DNA of 64,000 bases. It comes from Flavobacteriaceae bacterium (lineage in GTDB: Bacteria > Bacteroidota > Bacteroidia > Flavobacteriales > Flavobacteriaceae). The translations under genes were made by a program, and so were the position numbers. Under the pieces are notes generated by a model that ran no database searches, was not told where the DNA came from, and saw nothing but the letters and a program-made list of their open reading frames with translations. Location: contig JANRDC010000018.1 of NCBI GenBank assembly GCA_030726725.1, forward strand, positions 1 through 64,000. The letters run 5' to 3'. Below, piece after piece: positions 1 to 10,490 of the stretch. Position 1 is the stretch's first letter; the number at the start of each line of letters is the position of its first letter.

Positions 1-10
1 GGTTGTCCAT

Positions 11-48
11 AAAAAAACCCGCCCAGAGCAATCTAGGCGGGTTTTTTT
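11..48. terminator. Bidirectional rho-independent terminator
   Basis: Arms CCCGCC (18-23) and GGCGGG (36-41) are flanked by A7 on the left and T7 on the right, around a 12-nt loop. Transcripts from either side would end in a GC hairpin followed by a U run. It closes the minus-strand icd-DUF6095 unit. Confidence 0.9.
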
Positions 49-66
49 GTTGGGGTAAGAAGAGTA

Positions 67-288
67 TCAGTCGTTAAAAATGCCCTTCACCACGGTAAGT
101 ATACCTTTAAAACCCATGTAAATCGCTCCAAAAAAGGCGAGGATTCCTGCTCCGAGCACTGGGTAGAACAGTGGGTGTTGTTGGTTCTTCAGTGCTTGGT
201 TAAGCAGTAAGGGCCCCAAGACCATCAAAAATATAGTCTTCACTAGAGTTTTAACGCCACTGATGATTTTGGGCTGATTGACTGGCAT
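67..288 (-). CDS. DUF6095-type small membrane protein
   Basis: A protein of 73 residues with two predicted membrane helices, at about residues 12-30 and 42-62. The pattern resembles the DUF6095 family of Flavobacteriia, as I recall it: a conserved QHPLFYPVLG-like stretch between the helices and a GFKGI motif near the C-terminus. Its function is unknown. I chose the ATG at 288 because it lies just after the icd stop codon; an ATG at 306 would overlap icd by 14 nt. The gene follows icd on the same strand and shares its terminator at 11-48, so the two are probably co-transcribed. Family assignment is from memory of the pattern. Confidence 0.7.
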   Translation of the reverse strand: MPVNQPKIISGVKTLVKTIFLMVLGPLLLNQALKNQQHPLFYPVLGAGILAFFGAIYMGFKGILTVVKGIFND

Positions 289-292
289 TGGC

Positions 293-2588
<2,296 letters not shown>

Positions 2589-2613
2589 CTCAATTCGATT
2601 GAAGAAAGGGAAT

Positions 2614-2964
2614 TTAAGAGCGAACTTCTTTAATTCTGGCTTTTTTACCAGTAAGTCCTCTAAAGTAGTAGATTCTTGATCTGCGTACTTTACCTTTCTT
2701 GTTGACTTCAATTTTCTGCAATGCAGGAAGGTTGACGGGGAAGATACGCTCAACACCCACATCACCAGACATTTTTCTAATGGTGAAGGTTTCTGAAGCA
2801 CCTTCTCCACGGCGTTGAATAACTACGCCTTTAAAAAACTGGGTTCTGGTTTTTTCACCTTCTTTAATTTCGTAATAAGCGGTGATGGTATCTCCAGAAG
2901 AGAAAGCAGGAAAATCCTTTTTTGCGATGAATTCGTCCTGAACAAATTTAATTAATGATTCCAT
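2614..2964 (-). CDS. rplS: 50S ribosomal protein L19
   Basis: Ribosomal protein bL19 of the large subunit, located near the interface with 16S rRNA. The 116 residues are normal for the family. Recognisable blocks are FSSGDTITAYYEIKEGEKTR, FKGVVIQRRGEGASETFTIR and VERIFPVNLP, ending in the basic KVRRSRIYYFRGLTGKKARI segment. The ATG at 2964 is preceded by a leader of about 66 nt with its own promoter and a bulged hairpin (see separate entries). It is therefore probably transcribed independently of the upstream trmD, although trmD-rplS adjacency is classical. A strong terminator follows. Confidence 0.97.
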   Translation of the reverse strand: MESLIKFVQDEFIAKKDFPAFSSGDTITAYYEIKEGEKTRTQFFKGVVIQRRGEGASETFTIRKMSGDVGVERIFPVNLPALQKIEVNKKGKVRRSRIYYFRGLTGKKARIKEVRS

Positions 2965-2987
2965 GTGTTAAAAAAAATCAAGTTTTG

Positions 2988-3027
2988 TTAAATCAACATT
3001 CACGGATCTCGTCAGAGGTTGAATTTA
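2988..3027 (-). promoter_or_regulatory. Structured 5' leader of rplS (candidate L19 autoregulatory element)
   Basis: Inverted arms 2988-2997 and 3018-3027 pair over 10 bp with one bulged base. They enclose a small CTC/GAG hairpin (3008-3017). The element begins within a few nt of the predicted transcription start (about 3030) and ends about 24 nt before the rplS ATG. Ribosomal leaders controlling L19 have, to my recollection, been proposed in Flavobacteria. That this is one of them is inference. Confidence 0.5.
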
Positions 3028-3035
3028 ATCGTGTG

Positions 3036-3066
3036 CAAAAATAATGCATTGAATTGGATTCTGCAA
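3036..3066 (-). promoter_or_regulatory. Promoter of rplS
   Basis: On the minus strand the -7 box TATTTTTG (3036-3043) and a -33 TTG (3064-3066) are separated by 20 nt. This is a full match to the Bacteroidota primary-sigma consensus. Confidence 0.75.
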
Positions 3067-3080
3067 TACAGATCGAGGAT

Positions 3081-3758
3081 TTATTGCTCTAGTAAATCAG
3101 GTCTTCTTTCTTGGGTCCTGGCCAATGCCTGTTCTTCCCGCCAAGCCTCAATTTGTCCTGCATGTCCACTGAGCAATACTTTCGGAACAGATAGCCCTTT
3201 GTACTCTGCTGGTCTTGTGTACACAGGCGGCGCCAGTAAGTTGTCCTGAAAACTGTCTGTTAGCGCTGAAGTTTCGTCGTTGAGCACGCCTGGAAGCAGT
3301 CGAATCACCGCATCACAAAGCACTGCAGCACCTAGTTCACCACCGGAAAGCACATAGTCCCCAACTGAAATCTCCCGTGTAATCAAGAGGTCTCTCACCC
3401 GTTGGTCTACTCCTTTATAGTGACCACACAGCATGATGATATTTCCTTTGAGGGATAATTGGTTGGCCATGCTTTGGTGAAACGTTTCGCCATCCGGGGT
3501 GAGATAAATCACTTCGTCATAGACTCGCTCAGCCTTTAGTGCAGAGATACATGCGTCAATGGGTTCAATCATCATCACCATTCCAGCGCCTCCGCCGTAT
3601 TGATAGTCATCCACTTGATTATAGCTCAGGGTAGTGTAATCCCTTAAGTTGTGAAAGTGTACACTGACCAAACCCTTCTCGATGGCCCTTTTCATGATGG
3701 ATGCCTCAAAAGGGCTTTTCAGCAACTCGGGTAATACGGTAATTATATCAATCCTCAT
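3081..3758 (-). CDS. trmD: tRNA (guanine37-N1)-methyltransferase TrmD
   Basis: Transfers a methyl group from SAM to N1 of G37 in tRNAs, which prevents +1 frameshifting. The 225 residues begin directly with [20 protein letters not shown]. The trefoil-knot SAM site is visible as [19 protein letters not shown] (about residues 130-150), and the YGGGAGMVM motif lies at about 54-62. Length is typical of Bacteroidota TrmD, which lacks part of the C-terminal extension of the E. coli enzyme. Upstream lies the HtrA gene with a 38-nt gap; downstream is rplS. Confidence 0.96.
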   Translation of the reverse strand: MRIDIITVLPELLKSPFEASIMKRAIEKGLVSVHFHNLRDYTTLSYNQVDDYQYGGGAGMVMMIEPIDACISALKAERVYDEVIYLTPDGETFHQSMANQLSLKGNIIMLCGHYKGVDQRVRDLLITREISVGDYVLSGGELGAAVLCDAVIRLLPGVLNDETSALTDSFQDNLLAPPVYTRPAEYKGLSVPKVLLSGHAGQIEAWREEQALARTQERRPDLLEQ

Positions 3759-3796
3759 GGGGCAAATCTAGGGGATTAACCAGAACTTACCAACCT

Positions 3797-5167
3797 CTAT
3801 TGCAGGATCAGACGCTCTTTCTCTCCCTCTTGATCAATCATGCTGATGACTGTCCTTCGGTATTTAGATATTTGGCCAAACACCTGTTGTGCTTGTGTGA
3901 TGTTTTCCACGGCTAAATCATCTACTGCGACAATTACTTTTCCGATAAGACCATAGCCTTTATACCCTTCTGGAACCCCAATTATTTTTACGCCTTTCTT
4001 GATTTTATATGTCTTTTGGTCCTCTTCACTGAGGTTTTTTACAGTCAATCCGATCAATGGTAAGTTTAGGGTGTTTCTTTTTTTGAGTACGACGGGGAGC
4101 TCACGTGTCTTTCCATCGCGCAATAGTGTCAGCAATACCTTGTCTTCAGGTCTTTTGGAAGATAGATAACCGGTAAGGTCTGCATACTTCTTGATTTTTA
4201 CACGGTCGATTTGGACAATAATATCGCCTTGTTTCACACCGGCAAGGTCAGCCCCAGATGCTGACTCAACTCCTTCTACATAGACCCCTTCCAGCTGTTT
4301 AATGCCTCTTTCCTTGGCCAAGTATTCTGGAGAAGTAATGGTTTGAATCCCCAGTATACCAGTCTGAACAGTGCCAAACTCCATGATGTCCTCCACTACT
4401 TTTTTGGCAATATTGGCGGGAACGGCAAATGAGTAGCCCACATAAGCCCCAGTGACTGAAGAGATGGCGGTGTTGATCCCTATGAGGTGTCCCTGGGTAT
4501 TGACCAAGGCGCCTCCGCTGTTGCCGGGATTTACAGCGGCGTCTGTTTGTATAAATGATTGATTTTTTCCCAGGTCTCTTGCTTTGGCACTGATGATGCC
4601 TGCGGTGACTGTAGAAGTTAGGTTAAATGGATTTCCGACGGCCAATACCCATTCGCCTATTTGGGTTTGGTCAGAGTCCCCAAAGGGCAAATAGGGAAGA
4701 GGTTCCCCAGGTTCTATTTTGAGCAGGGCTATATCAGAGTTGGGATCAGACCCCACCATTTGAGCCGCGTAAGTTTGGTTGTTGTTAAGGGTTACCTCTA
4801 AACTTTGTGCGGATGAAACCACGTGGTGGTTGGTGACGATATATCCATCAGGGGATATGATCACCCCGGAACCTGTTCCCACTTGAGGGGCTTCTTGGAA
4901 TTTAAATCCATAAAAAAACTCCATCAAGGAGGGGGTATTGTTGCTTTGCGCTACATTTTTTACGTGCACTACAGCGTGAATCGTTTTTTCTGCAGCAGTG
5001 GTGAATTCGGTGGGTGCTATGGGTTGGTTGTACGCCACTTGAGTCACTAAATCTTGTGTCGGTTGAACCCCTGTGTTTTTGGGCTTTGGAAAGGTCCAAA
5101 ATAGCACTCCATAAGTAGCCGCGCTGCTGACCACAGCAATTAAAACAGTTTTTAAAGTTGTTTTCAT
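3797..5167 (-). CDS. htrA: HtrA/Deg-family periplasmic serine protease with two PDZ domains
   Basis: An envelope protease/chaperone for misfolded proteins. An N-terminal signal anchor (about residues 5-26) is followed by a trypsin-like domain with the triad His115, Asp145 and Ser217; the serine lies in the GNSGG motif. Two PDZ domains follow (about 270-365 and 370-456), the second weakly conserved. The 456 residues match Do-like proteases of Bacteroidota. A weak promoter on the minus strand (TATTTTTA at 5188-5195 with TTG near 5212) faces the dapF promoter in the 108-nt divergent gap. Whether it is DegP-like or DegQ-like cannot be told from sequence. Confidence 0.93.
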   Translation of the reverse strand: MKTTLKTVLIAVVSSAATYGVLFWTFPKPKNTGVQPTQDLVTQVAYNQPIAPTEFTTAAEKTIHAVVHVKNVAQSNNTPSLMEFFYGFKFQEAPQVGTGSGVIISPDGYIVTNHHVVSSAQSLEVTLNNNQTYAAQMVGSDPNSDIALLKIEPGEPLPYLPFGDSDQTQIGEWVLAVGNPFNLTSTVTAGIISAKARDLGKNQSFIQTDAAVNPGNSGGALVNTQGHLIGINTAISSVTGAYVGYSFAVPANIAKKVVEDIMEFGTVQTGILGIQTITSPEYLAKERGIKQLEGVYVEGVESASGADLAGVKQGDIIVQIDRVKIKKYADLTGYLSSKRPEDKVLLTLLRDGKTRELPVVLKKRNTLNLPLIGLTVKNLSEEDQKTYKIKKGVKIIGVPEGYKGYGLIGKVIVAVDDLAVENITQAQQVFGQISKYRRTVISMIDQEGEKERLILQ

Positions 5168-5242
5168 AGCGTGAAAAATTAGTGGTGTAAAAATAATGGG
5201 AAAATGAACCTCAAAATTGAGCTTAACTAGACTTTAACGCAC

Positions 5243-5271
5243 TTGCTCGGAGGGATATATGTATATATTTG
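5243..5271 (+). promoter_or_regulatory. Promoter of dapF, probably giving a leaderless mRNA
   Basis: -33 TTG (5243-5245), 18-nt spacer and -7 box TATATTTG (5264-5271). Only 4 nt separate the box from the dapF ATG at 5276, so the predicted start of transcription falls on or next to the start codon. Confidence 0.75.
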
Positions 5272-5275
5272 CCGT

Positions 5276-6064
5276 ATGGAAAAACTGCTGCCATTTTCAA
5301 AGTACCAAGGTACGGGCAATGATTTTGTGATGATTGACAATCGTTTAGGTATTTTTCCCAAGGAAAATCAAGCCTTGGTGGCCCGTTTGTGCCACCGCAA
5401 GTTTGGGGTTGGGGCGGATGGACTTATCCTCATTGAAAATCACGATGTTCAAGATTTTTCCATGGTATACTACAACGCTGACGGTGCCCCCTCTACCATG
5501 TGTGGTAATGGAGGTAGGTGCTTGGTCGCATTTGCCAGGCAGTTGGGCATCATAAAGAATTCAGCGTCGTTTATGGCGGTTGATGGAGTACACCTGGCTA
5601 CCATAGCTGATGAACGAGTTCAACTTCAGATGAAGGATGTTGCAGAAGTACGCGCTTTGGACGGGGCGTTTTTTTTAGATACAGGTTCACCACACCACGT
5701 TGCTATGGTCGACGCTGTGCAAAACCTAGACGTGGCTGAGTTGGGTGCCTCTATTCGCTACGGCATTTACGGTGATGTCGGAGCCAATGTCAACTTTGTA
5801 TCTCCACGAGCTGATGGAACTTTTTTTGTGCGCACGTATGAGCGCGGTGTAGAAGGGGAGACCCTTTCTTGTGGAACAGGAGTCACAGCGGCGGCTATCG
5901 CCATGAATTTCGCACATAAAACCGAGGGCTCTTCTATCGATATTCAAACGCTTGGAGGTGATTTGCAAGTGCGTTTTGAGCGCACAGCGCACGGGTATCA
6001 GCAGGTATATCTAATCGGTCCAGCCGTACACGTTTTTGATGGAACAACGACAATACATGATTAA
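5276..6064 (+). CDS. dapF: Diaminopimelate epimerase
   Basis: Interconverts LL- and meso-diaminopimelate for lysine and peptidoglycan synthesis (EC 5.1.1.7). The two catalytic cysteines are visible in MCGNGGRC (about residues 74-81) and LSCGTGVTAAA (about 198-208). The N-terminal FSKYQGTGNDFVMIDN block is conserved. I start at the ATG at 5276 (262 residues); an in-frame TTG at 5243 is rejected because it is part of the promoter and would add an unconserved tail. The stop overlaps the start of the next acetyltransferase gene by 8 nt, implying an operon that runs through mltG. DapA lies 11 kb away. Confidence 0.96.
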   Translation: MEKLLPFSKYQGTGNDFVMIDNRLGIFPKENQALVARLCHRKFGVGADGLILIENHDVQDFSMVYYNADGAPSTMCGNGGRCLVAFARQLGIIKNSASFMAVDGVHLATIADERVQLQMKDVAEVRALDGAFFLDTGSPHHVAMVDAVQNLDVAELGASIRYGIYGDVGANVNFVSPRADGTFFVRTYERGVEGETLSCGTGVTAAAIAMNFAHKTEGSSIDIQTLGGDLQVRFERTAHGYQQVYLIGPAVHVFDGTTTIHD

Positions 6065-6569
6065 AGGACAAGATGTTTTGTTGCGCGCACTAGAACCAGC
6101 TGACCTAGACTGGTTGTATCACATGGAGAATGATCCAGCACTTTGGTCGTGGTCAGATGTTGTTCAGCCTTATTCCGCTTACCAACTGTCAGAGTACATC
6201 CTTAAATCTCAGTCAGATTTGATACAAACCGGTCAATATCGTTGGGTCATCGCTGACCTTCAAAAAAATCCCATAGGTTTGTTGGATATCTACCACTATC
6301 ACCACAAACACTTGCGTGCCGCAGTCGGTATTGTGGTCTCGCCAGAGCAACGCAAAAAAGGGGTGGGCAGGCAAGCCTTATCACTTTTGTCGCTTTGGGC
6401 GAAAAATCAGTTGGGAATAAAGCAGCTGTATGCCGAAGTCCCTCATTTAAACCAAGCAAGTAGATCCTTGTTTTTATCTGGAGGTTATCGACAAGCTGCT
6501 GAAATTAAAGATTGGTATCGACACGGAGATCAAATACAACATCAAATCATCTATCAAAAATGGCTTTAA
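6057..6569 (+). CDS. GNAT-family N-acetyltransferase (RimJ/RimL/SpeG-like)
   Basis: A 170-residue GNAT enzyme that should transfer acetyl from acetyl-CoA to an amine. It carries the characteristic start of the family (VLLRALEPADLDWLYHMEND), the acetyl-CoA pyrophosphate-binding segment near EQRKKGVGRQAL (residues about 100-112) and the C-terminal NQASRSLFLSGGYRQ motif. The substrate cannot be told; polyamines or ribosomal N-termini are known in related enzymes. The ATG at 6057 lies inside the end of dapF; an ATG at 6036 is less likely. The 3' end overlaps mltG by 10 nt. Confidence 0.85.
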   Translation: MIKGQDVLLRALEPADLDWLYHMENDPALWSWSDVVQPYSAYQLSEYILKSQSDLIQTGQYRWVIADLQKNPIGLLDIYHYHHKHLRAAVGIVVSPEQRKKGVGRQALSLLSLWAKNQLGIKQLYAEVPHLNQASRSLFLSGGYRQAAEIKDWYRHGDQIQHQIIYQKWL

Positions 6570-7609
6570 CACAGAATAACCGCAAAGTTCTTTTTTGGGG
6601 CATAGTCAGCCTGGTCATTTTAGGGCTCCTCACTCGATTTGTGTACTTATTGGTTTGGTCACCGAACACCCAGTTTGAAGACCAACAGGTCATTTATATA
6701 CCTACCGGCGCTGATCAAGCTGTATTTATGGAAAGAGTGGCACCCTACCTAAAAAACCCGAGTTCATTTGAGCGTTTTGTCGGTTTGCGCGGTGGTTGGG
6801 AAGTCATTAAGCCAGGAAAGTTCACCTTGATTGAATCGATGAGTAACCTGGCTTTGTTGCGCAAATTTAGACAAGGATCAGAAACTGTTCGCGTGGTATT
6901 TAACAATCAAGATCGGCTTGAATTGCTGGCCGCACGTGTGGCCACGCAAATTGAGGCGGACAGTTTGTCGCTGATCAATGCCTGGACTGATCCACGGTTT
7001 TTGGCGGAAAAGCAATTGACTAAAGATCAGGTATTGGCTGTTTTCTTACCCAATTCCTATGAGTTTTTCTGGAATACAGATGCAGTCACTTTTAGGGATC
7101 GCATGTGGTCCTACTACGAAGCGTATTGGACAGATGAACGCAAGCAGTTGGCGCAACAACTCGGGCTTACGCCAATCGAAGTGGCTGCTCTGGCCGCTGT
7201 GGTGCATAAAGAAACAGTGAAGCCTGAGGAGCGTTCTAGGGTTGCAGGGGTATATATCAATAGATTAAATATCGGCATGAAACTACAGGCTGATCCTACC
7301 GTAATCTTTGCCATCAAACACCAGAGCAATGATTTTGATCAAGTGATTAAACGCGTATTTCACAAAGACTTGACGATTGATTCGCCATTCAATACTTATC
7401 GATATAAAGGAGTGCCTCCAGGACTTATAGCGATGCCTGATTTGTCTGCGATTGAAGCAGTATTACACCCAGAGCAACACAATTATTTGTTTTTTGTCGC
7501 TGATCCAAAAAAGCCAGGTTACCACCGTTTTTCTACCCATTACGGCCAACACATCAACCAAAGCAAAAGCTACACCCGTTGGGTTGATCGTCTAGGTATC
7601 CAGCGTTAA
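6560..7609 (+). CDS. mltG: Endolytic murein transglycosylase MltG
   Basis: Cleaves nascent glycan strands at the inner membrane and so limits peptidoglycan chain length. The 349 residues have a single N-terminal membrane helix (about 10-32) and a YceG-like domain. The catalytic glutamate is Glu218 in the VVHKETVKPEERSRVAGVYINRL region, followed by the substrate-groove motif LQADPTV. The ATG at 6560 overlaps the end of the acetyltransferase gene; translation probably couples. It precedes another exported peptidoglycan-type enzyme at 7712, but a promoter lies between them. Confidence 0.94.
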   Translation: MALTQNNRKVLFWGIVSLVILGLLTRFVYLLVWSPNTQFEDQQVIYIPTGADQAVFMERVAPYLKNPSSFERFVGLRGGWEVIKPGKFTLIESMSNLALLRKFRQGSETVRVVFNNQDRLELLAARVATQIEADSLSLINAWTDPRFLAEKQLTKDQVLAVFLPNSYEFFWNTDAVTFRDRMWSYYEAYWTDERKQLAQQLGLTPIEVAALAAVVHKETVKPEERSRVAGVYINRLNIGMKLQADPTVIFAIKHQSNDFDQVIKRVFHKDLTIDSPFNTYRYKGVPPGLIAMPDLSAIEAVLHPEQHNYLFFVADPKKPGYHRFSTHYGQHINQSKSYTRWVDRLGIQR

Positions 7610-7640
7610 AATTTGTTAATTTACTCATTTTCAGACAGTT

Positions 7641-7684
7641 GTTTGTTTTTGTAACAAACTATTTGACAAATAGTTGTATATTTG
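7641..7684 (+). promoter_or_regulatory. Promoter with overlapping palindromic operator candidate
   Basis: The -7 box TATATTTG (7677-7684) is directly preceded by a perfect 9-bp inverted repeat with a 1-nt centre (AACTATTTG at 7657-7665, CAAATAGTT at 7667-7675). A second inverted repeat, GTTTGTT (7641-7647) and AACAAAC (7653-7659), lies just upstream and overlaps it by 3 nt. Such symmetry between the -33 and -7 positions would suit a dimeric repressor. The regulator is unknown. Confidence 0.55.
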
Positions 7685-7711
7685 CAGCGTTTTGGCCTTA
7701 ATGCCTTACCG

Positions 7712-8359
7712 ATGCATACTGTAACTCGTTTTTTACTCATTGGGCTTTTTCTAGCGTTTAGCTTATGGGGATCATTGGCTCCATTTTGGAGATATGCTCT
7801 TCCAGATTCAGCCAAAGTCACTGAATTTCATGAAGAATTTGGTGCTCAAAATGAGGCAGTAAATTTTGAATTTCCTTTTTTGTCAAAAGATTACAACGGA
7901 TTTAAAGAGGCCTTGGCTTTTTTTGAGTCTCGAGGTATGTACCACAAGATCAACCCTTATGGATACATCGGCAAGTATCAGTTTGGCGCGCAAACTTTGT
8001 CTCTGATGGGTGTGGATCGCGTAGCGTGTTTTGTTCGAGATCCATCTTTGCAAGAAAAAGTATTCTATCACCACACAGCCCGCAATAAATGGATATTGCG
8101 CAAGGATATTCCCCGTTCGGCAGGACAAATGATCGACGGTCATGTGGTGGATGAATCGGGTATATTGGCCGCTGCTCATTTAGCCGGAGCAGGCAATGTG
8201 AAAAAATATCTCAGATCACAAGGTCAAGAGGAATTTAAGGATGCTAACGGCACCCAAATCAAAGATTACTTGGTCCGTTTTTCAGGGTATGACCTAGAAT
8301 TCGTCTCTAAAACGAAAAATCCTTCCTTTTTAGCTGCCCGGCGCTCACTAAAAAAATAG
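7712..8359 (+). CDS. Exported muramidase/transglycosylase-like protein
   Basis: A 215-residue protein with an N-terminal signal or anchor helix (about residues 5-24). Its core resembles the lysozyme-like fold seen in Bacteroidota proteins often labelled as LysM-type peptidoglycan-binding: FKEALAFFESRG, with candidate catalytic Glu72, followed by INPYGYIGKYQFG (80-92) and a helix with HLAGAGNVKKYL. No LysM domain is present. The role is inferred to be peptidoglycan cleavage in the periplasm. I choose the ATG at 7712 because the upstream TTG (7682) lies inside the -7 box. The last 53 nt overlap the convergent methylase gene. Confidence 0.65.
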   Translation: MHTVTRFLLIGLFLAFSLWGSLAPFWRYALPDSAKVTEFHEEFGAQNEAVNFEFPFLSKDYNGFKEALAFFESRGMYHKINPYGYIGKYQFGAQTLSLMGVDRVACFVRDPSLQEKVFYHHTARNKWILRKDIPRSAGQMIDGHVVDESGILAAAHLAGAGNVKKYLRSQGQEEFKDANGTQIKDYLVRFSGYDLEFVSKTKNPSFLAARRSLKK

Positions 8360-9041
8360 CAGGTCTCTTCTGTAGGAACGCTGCGTCTGTTTTTTTCCAC
8401 AATCCAATCGACTTGGTCTGAATCCATTGCGTAGGGAGTGAAAGATCGCAGGCGATGCACAGCAGCGTCGTCTCCTGTAGCTGCTGGCAAAAATCTTGCA
8501 ACAAAGCTAGATTTCTGTAGGGAGTCTCAATCCACATCTGTGTTTCGCCGGCTGTTTGGGCTGTTTTTTCAGCTTGTTTGATCCCTGCTTTTCGCGCTGC
8601 CTTGTCAATGGGCAAATACCCGTGAAATACAAAGCGTTGGCCACTAAAACCACTACCCATCAGGGCGAGAAGCAATGATGAAGGTCCAATTAAGGGGTAT
8701 ACGCTGATTTGTCGTTGATGTGCATAACCGACCAAATCTGCACCTGGGTCTGCGATACCTGGGCAACCCGCTTCTGACAATACCCCTAAATCAATTCCTT
8801 TGGTGCACACCTCTAAATAGGACTTAAGGGCCTCCGTATCAGTGTACTTGTCCATGGGGTAGAGTATCCACTCGGATTGAGGAACCAGTGGCGCTGCAGC
8901 TTTTAGAAATTTTCTAGCGGATTTTTCGTTTTCAACGACTAAATGCCGCAGACGTTGTACCAGAGTTAAAACATGGGGCGTGAGGACCTCACTGGGGTCT
9001 TGATCTCCTAAAGGTGTTGGGATTAAGTATAGTCCACCCAT
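8307..9041 (-). CDS. RsmI-like SAM-dependent methyltransferase (tetrapyrrole methylase fold)
   Basis: The protein belongs to the tetrapyrrole (corrin/porphyrin) methylase superfamily. It shows the N-terminal LYLIPTPLGD motif and the SAM loop SEAGCPGIADPGADLVGYAHQ (about residues 75-95). Family members act on 16S rRNA C1402 (RsmI) or are an uncharacterised shorter branch; at about 244 residues and with IPTPLG instead of the RsmI ATPIGN motif, this is the shorter branch. The start may be the ATG at 9041, or one at 9060-9062 immediately after the dnaA stop codon. Co-transcription with dnaA is likely. The 3' end overlaps the convergent muramidase-like gene by 53 nt. Confidence 0.82.
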   Translation of the reverse strand: MGGLYLIPTPLGDQDPSEVLTPHVLTLVQRLRHLVVENEKSARKFLKAAAPLVPQSEWILYPMDKYTDTEALKSYLEVCTKGIDLGVLSEAGCPGIADPGADLVGYAHQRQISVYPLIGPSSLLLALMGSGFSGQRFVFHGYLPIDKAARKAGIKQAEKTAQTAGETQMWIETPYRNLALLQDFCQQLQETTLLCIACDLSLPTQWIQTKSIGLWKKTDAAFLQKRPAIFLVSAGQLKRKDFSF

Positions 9042-9062
9042 GGAGGAATCCCTTTCCGTCAT

Positions 9063-10490
9063 TTAGGATAGTTTTTTAGACAGGTCTTCGATGTATTTTT
9101 TAAACTGTTTGTCAGTTTCTGCTAGGTTGTCCACTGTTTTGCAAGCGTGAAGTACTGTTGCGTGGTCCCTTTTACCGATTTGAGACCCGATACTGGCCAG
9201 CGAAGCTTTGGTATATTTTTTGGCAAAAAACATGGCCAATTGTCTCGCTTGTACAATATGTCTTTTTCGAGTCTTGGATTGCAAGGTGTTGACATCCATT
9301 TCAAAGTAGTCAGAGACCACTTTTTGAATGTAATCGATGGATACTTCTCTTTTGGTGTTTTTAACAAACTTTTCTACGACTTGTTGCGCTAGATCAATGG
9401 TGATCTCACGTTTGTTAAATGAGGATTGAGCGATGAGCGAAATGATGGCCCCCTCGAGTTCTCTGATGTTTGACTTGATGTGTTTGGCTACATACTCGAC
9501 AATTTCTTCATCCATTTCAACCCCATCTTTGTAGAGTTTGTTTTTTAGGATGGATACCCTTGTTTCGTAGTCAGGACTTTGCAATTCAGCAGAAAGTCCC
9601 CACTTGAAACGGGATAGAAGCCTTTGTTCTATGTCTTGCATATCCACGGGAGCCTTGTCTGAAGTCAAAATCACCTGTTTCCCATTTTGGTGCAAATGGT
9701 TGAAAATATGGAAGAATACGTCTTGGGTGCCAGATTTGCCAGAGAGGAATTGAACATCATCGATGATCAATACATCGATTTGCTGGTAGAAATGTATGAA
9801 ATCTGTCCGCGTATTTTTCTTGACCGAGTCAATATACTGCTGGGTGAATTTTTCAGCGGAGATATACAATACAATTTTATCCGGATACTTGTCCTTGATC
9901 TCAATACCGATGGCATGGGCCAAGTGTGTTTTGCCTAAGCCCACTCCGCCAAATACCAAAAGGGGATTGAAGGATGTTCCACCAGGTTTGTTGGAAACCG
10001 CTAAACCAGCTGATCTAGCGAGTCTGTTGGCATCACCTTCTAGGAAATTTTCAAAACTGTAGTTCGGATTGAGCTGAGATTCAATTTTCACATTTCTGAT
10101 CCCAGGAATGATGAATGGATTTTTTAGCTCTGGATTCTTTGATTTGATAGGAGCATCTACCTCTTGTGGCATCATGGCCGAAGACCGGTTGGCTGAAGGA
10201 ATCTTTTCGGTAAAAGGTTCTTTGTTGCCATAGGTGTTCTCCATCTTGATGATGTAGATGAGTTTTGCTTGTTCTCCGAGTTGTTTGGTGAGGGCTGCTT
10301 TGAGCAACTTTACATAGTGTTCTTCAAGCCACTCGTAAAAGAATTTACTGGGTACCTGAATGCTCAAGGCATTTTCTGTGAGTTTGACGGGTTTGATCGG
10401 TTCAAACCATGTTTTGAAGGCTTGTGGTTGAATGTTATCTTTGATAAAAATCAAGCATTCATTCCATATAGCGTTCGCGTCATTACTCAT
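9063..10490 (-). CDS. dnaA: Chromosomal replication initiator protein DnaA
   Basis: Binds DnaA boxes at oriC and opens the origin. The 475 residues contain the N-terminal DnaB-interaction domain (1-85), a variable linker, the AAA+ domain with Walker A GGVGLGKT (181-188) and Walker B LIIDDVQFL, and the C-terminal DNA-binding domain with the signature GKRDHATVLHACKTV. The ATG at 10490 fits the family N-terminus (SNDANAIWNECLIFIK); upstream in-frame starts lie in non-coding sequence. I saw no convincing DnaA-box cluster in the adjacent 200 nt, so oriC is not evident here. Confidence 0.97.
   Translation of the reverse strand: MSNDANAIWNECLIFIKDNIQPQAFKTWFEPIKPVKLTENALSIQVPSKFFYEWLEEHYVKLLKAALTKQLGEQAKLIYIIKMENTYGNKEPFTEKIPSANRSSAMMPQEVDAPIKSKNPELKNPFIIPGIRNVKIESQLNPNYSFENFLEGDANRLARSAGLAVSNKPGGTSFNPLLVFGGVGLGKTHLAHAIGIEIKDKYPDKIVLYISAEKFTQQYIDSVKKNTRTDFIHFYQQIDVLIIDDVQFLSGKSGTQDVFFHIFNHLHQNGKQVILTSDKAPVDMQDIEQRLLSRFKWGLSAELQSPDYETRVSILKNKLYKDGVEMDEEIVEYVAKHIKSNIRELEGAIISLIAQSSFNKREITIDLAQQVVEKFVKNTKREVSIDYIQKVVSDYFEMDVNTLQSKTRKRHIVQARQLAMFFAKKYTKASLASIGSQIGKRDHATVLHACKTVDNLAETDKQFKKYIEDLSKKLS

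Noticed and set aside
5243-5275. In-frame TTG start extending dapF by 11 codons
   Set aside because: The TTG is the -33 element of the promoter, and the extension is not like any DapF N-terminus.
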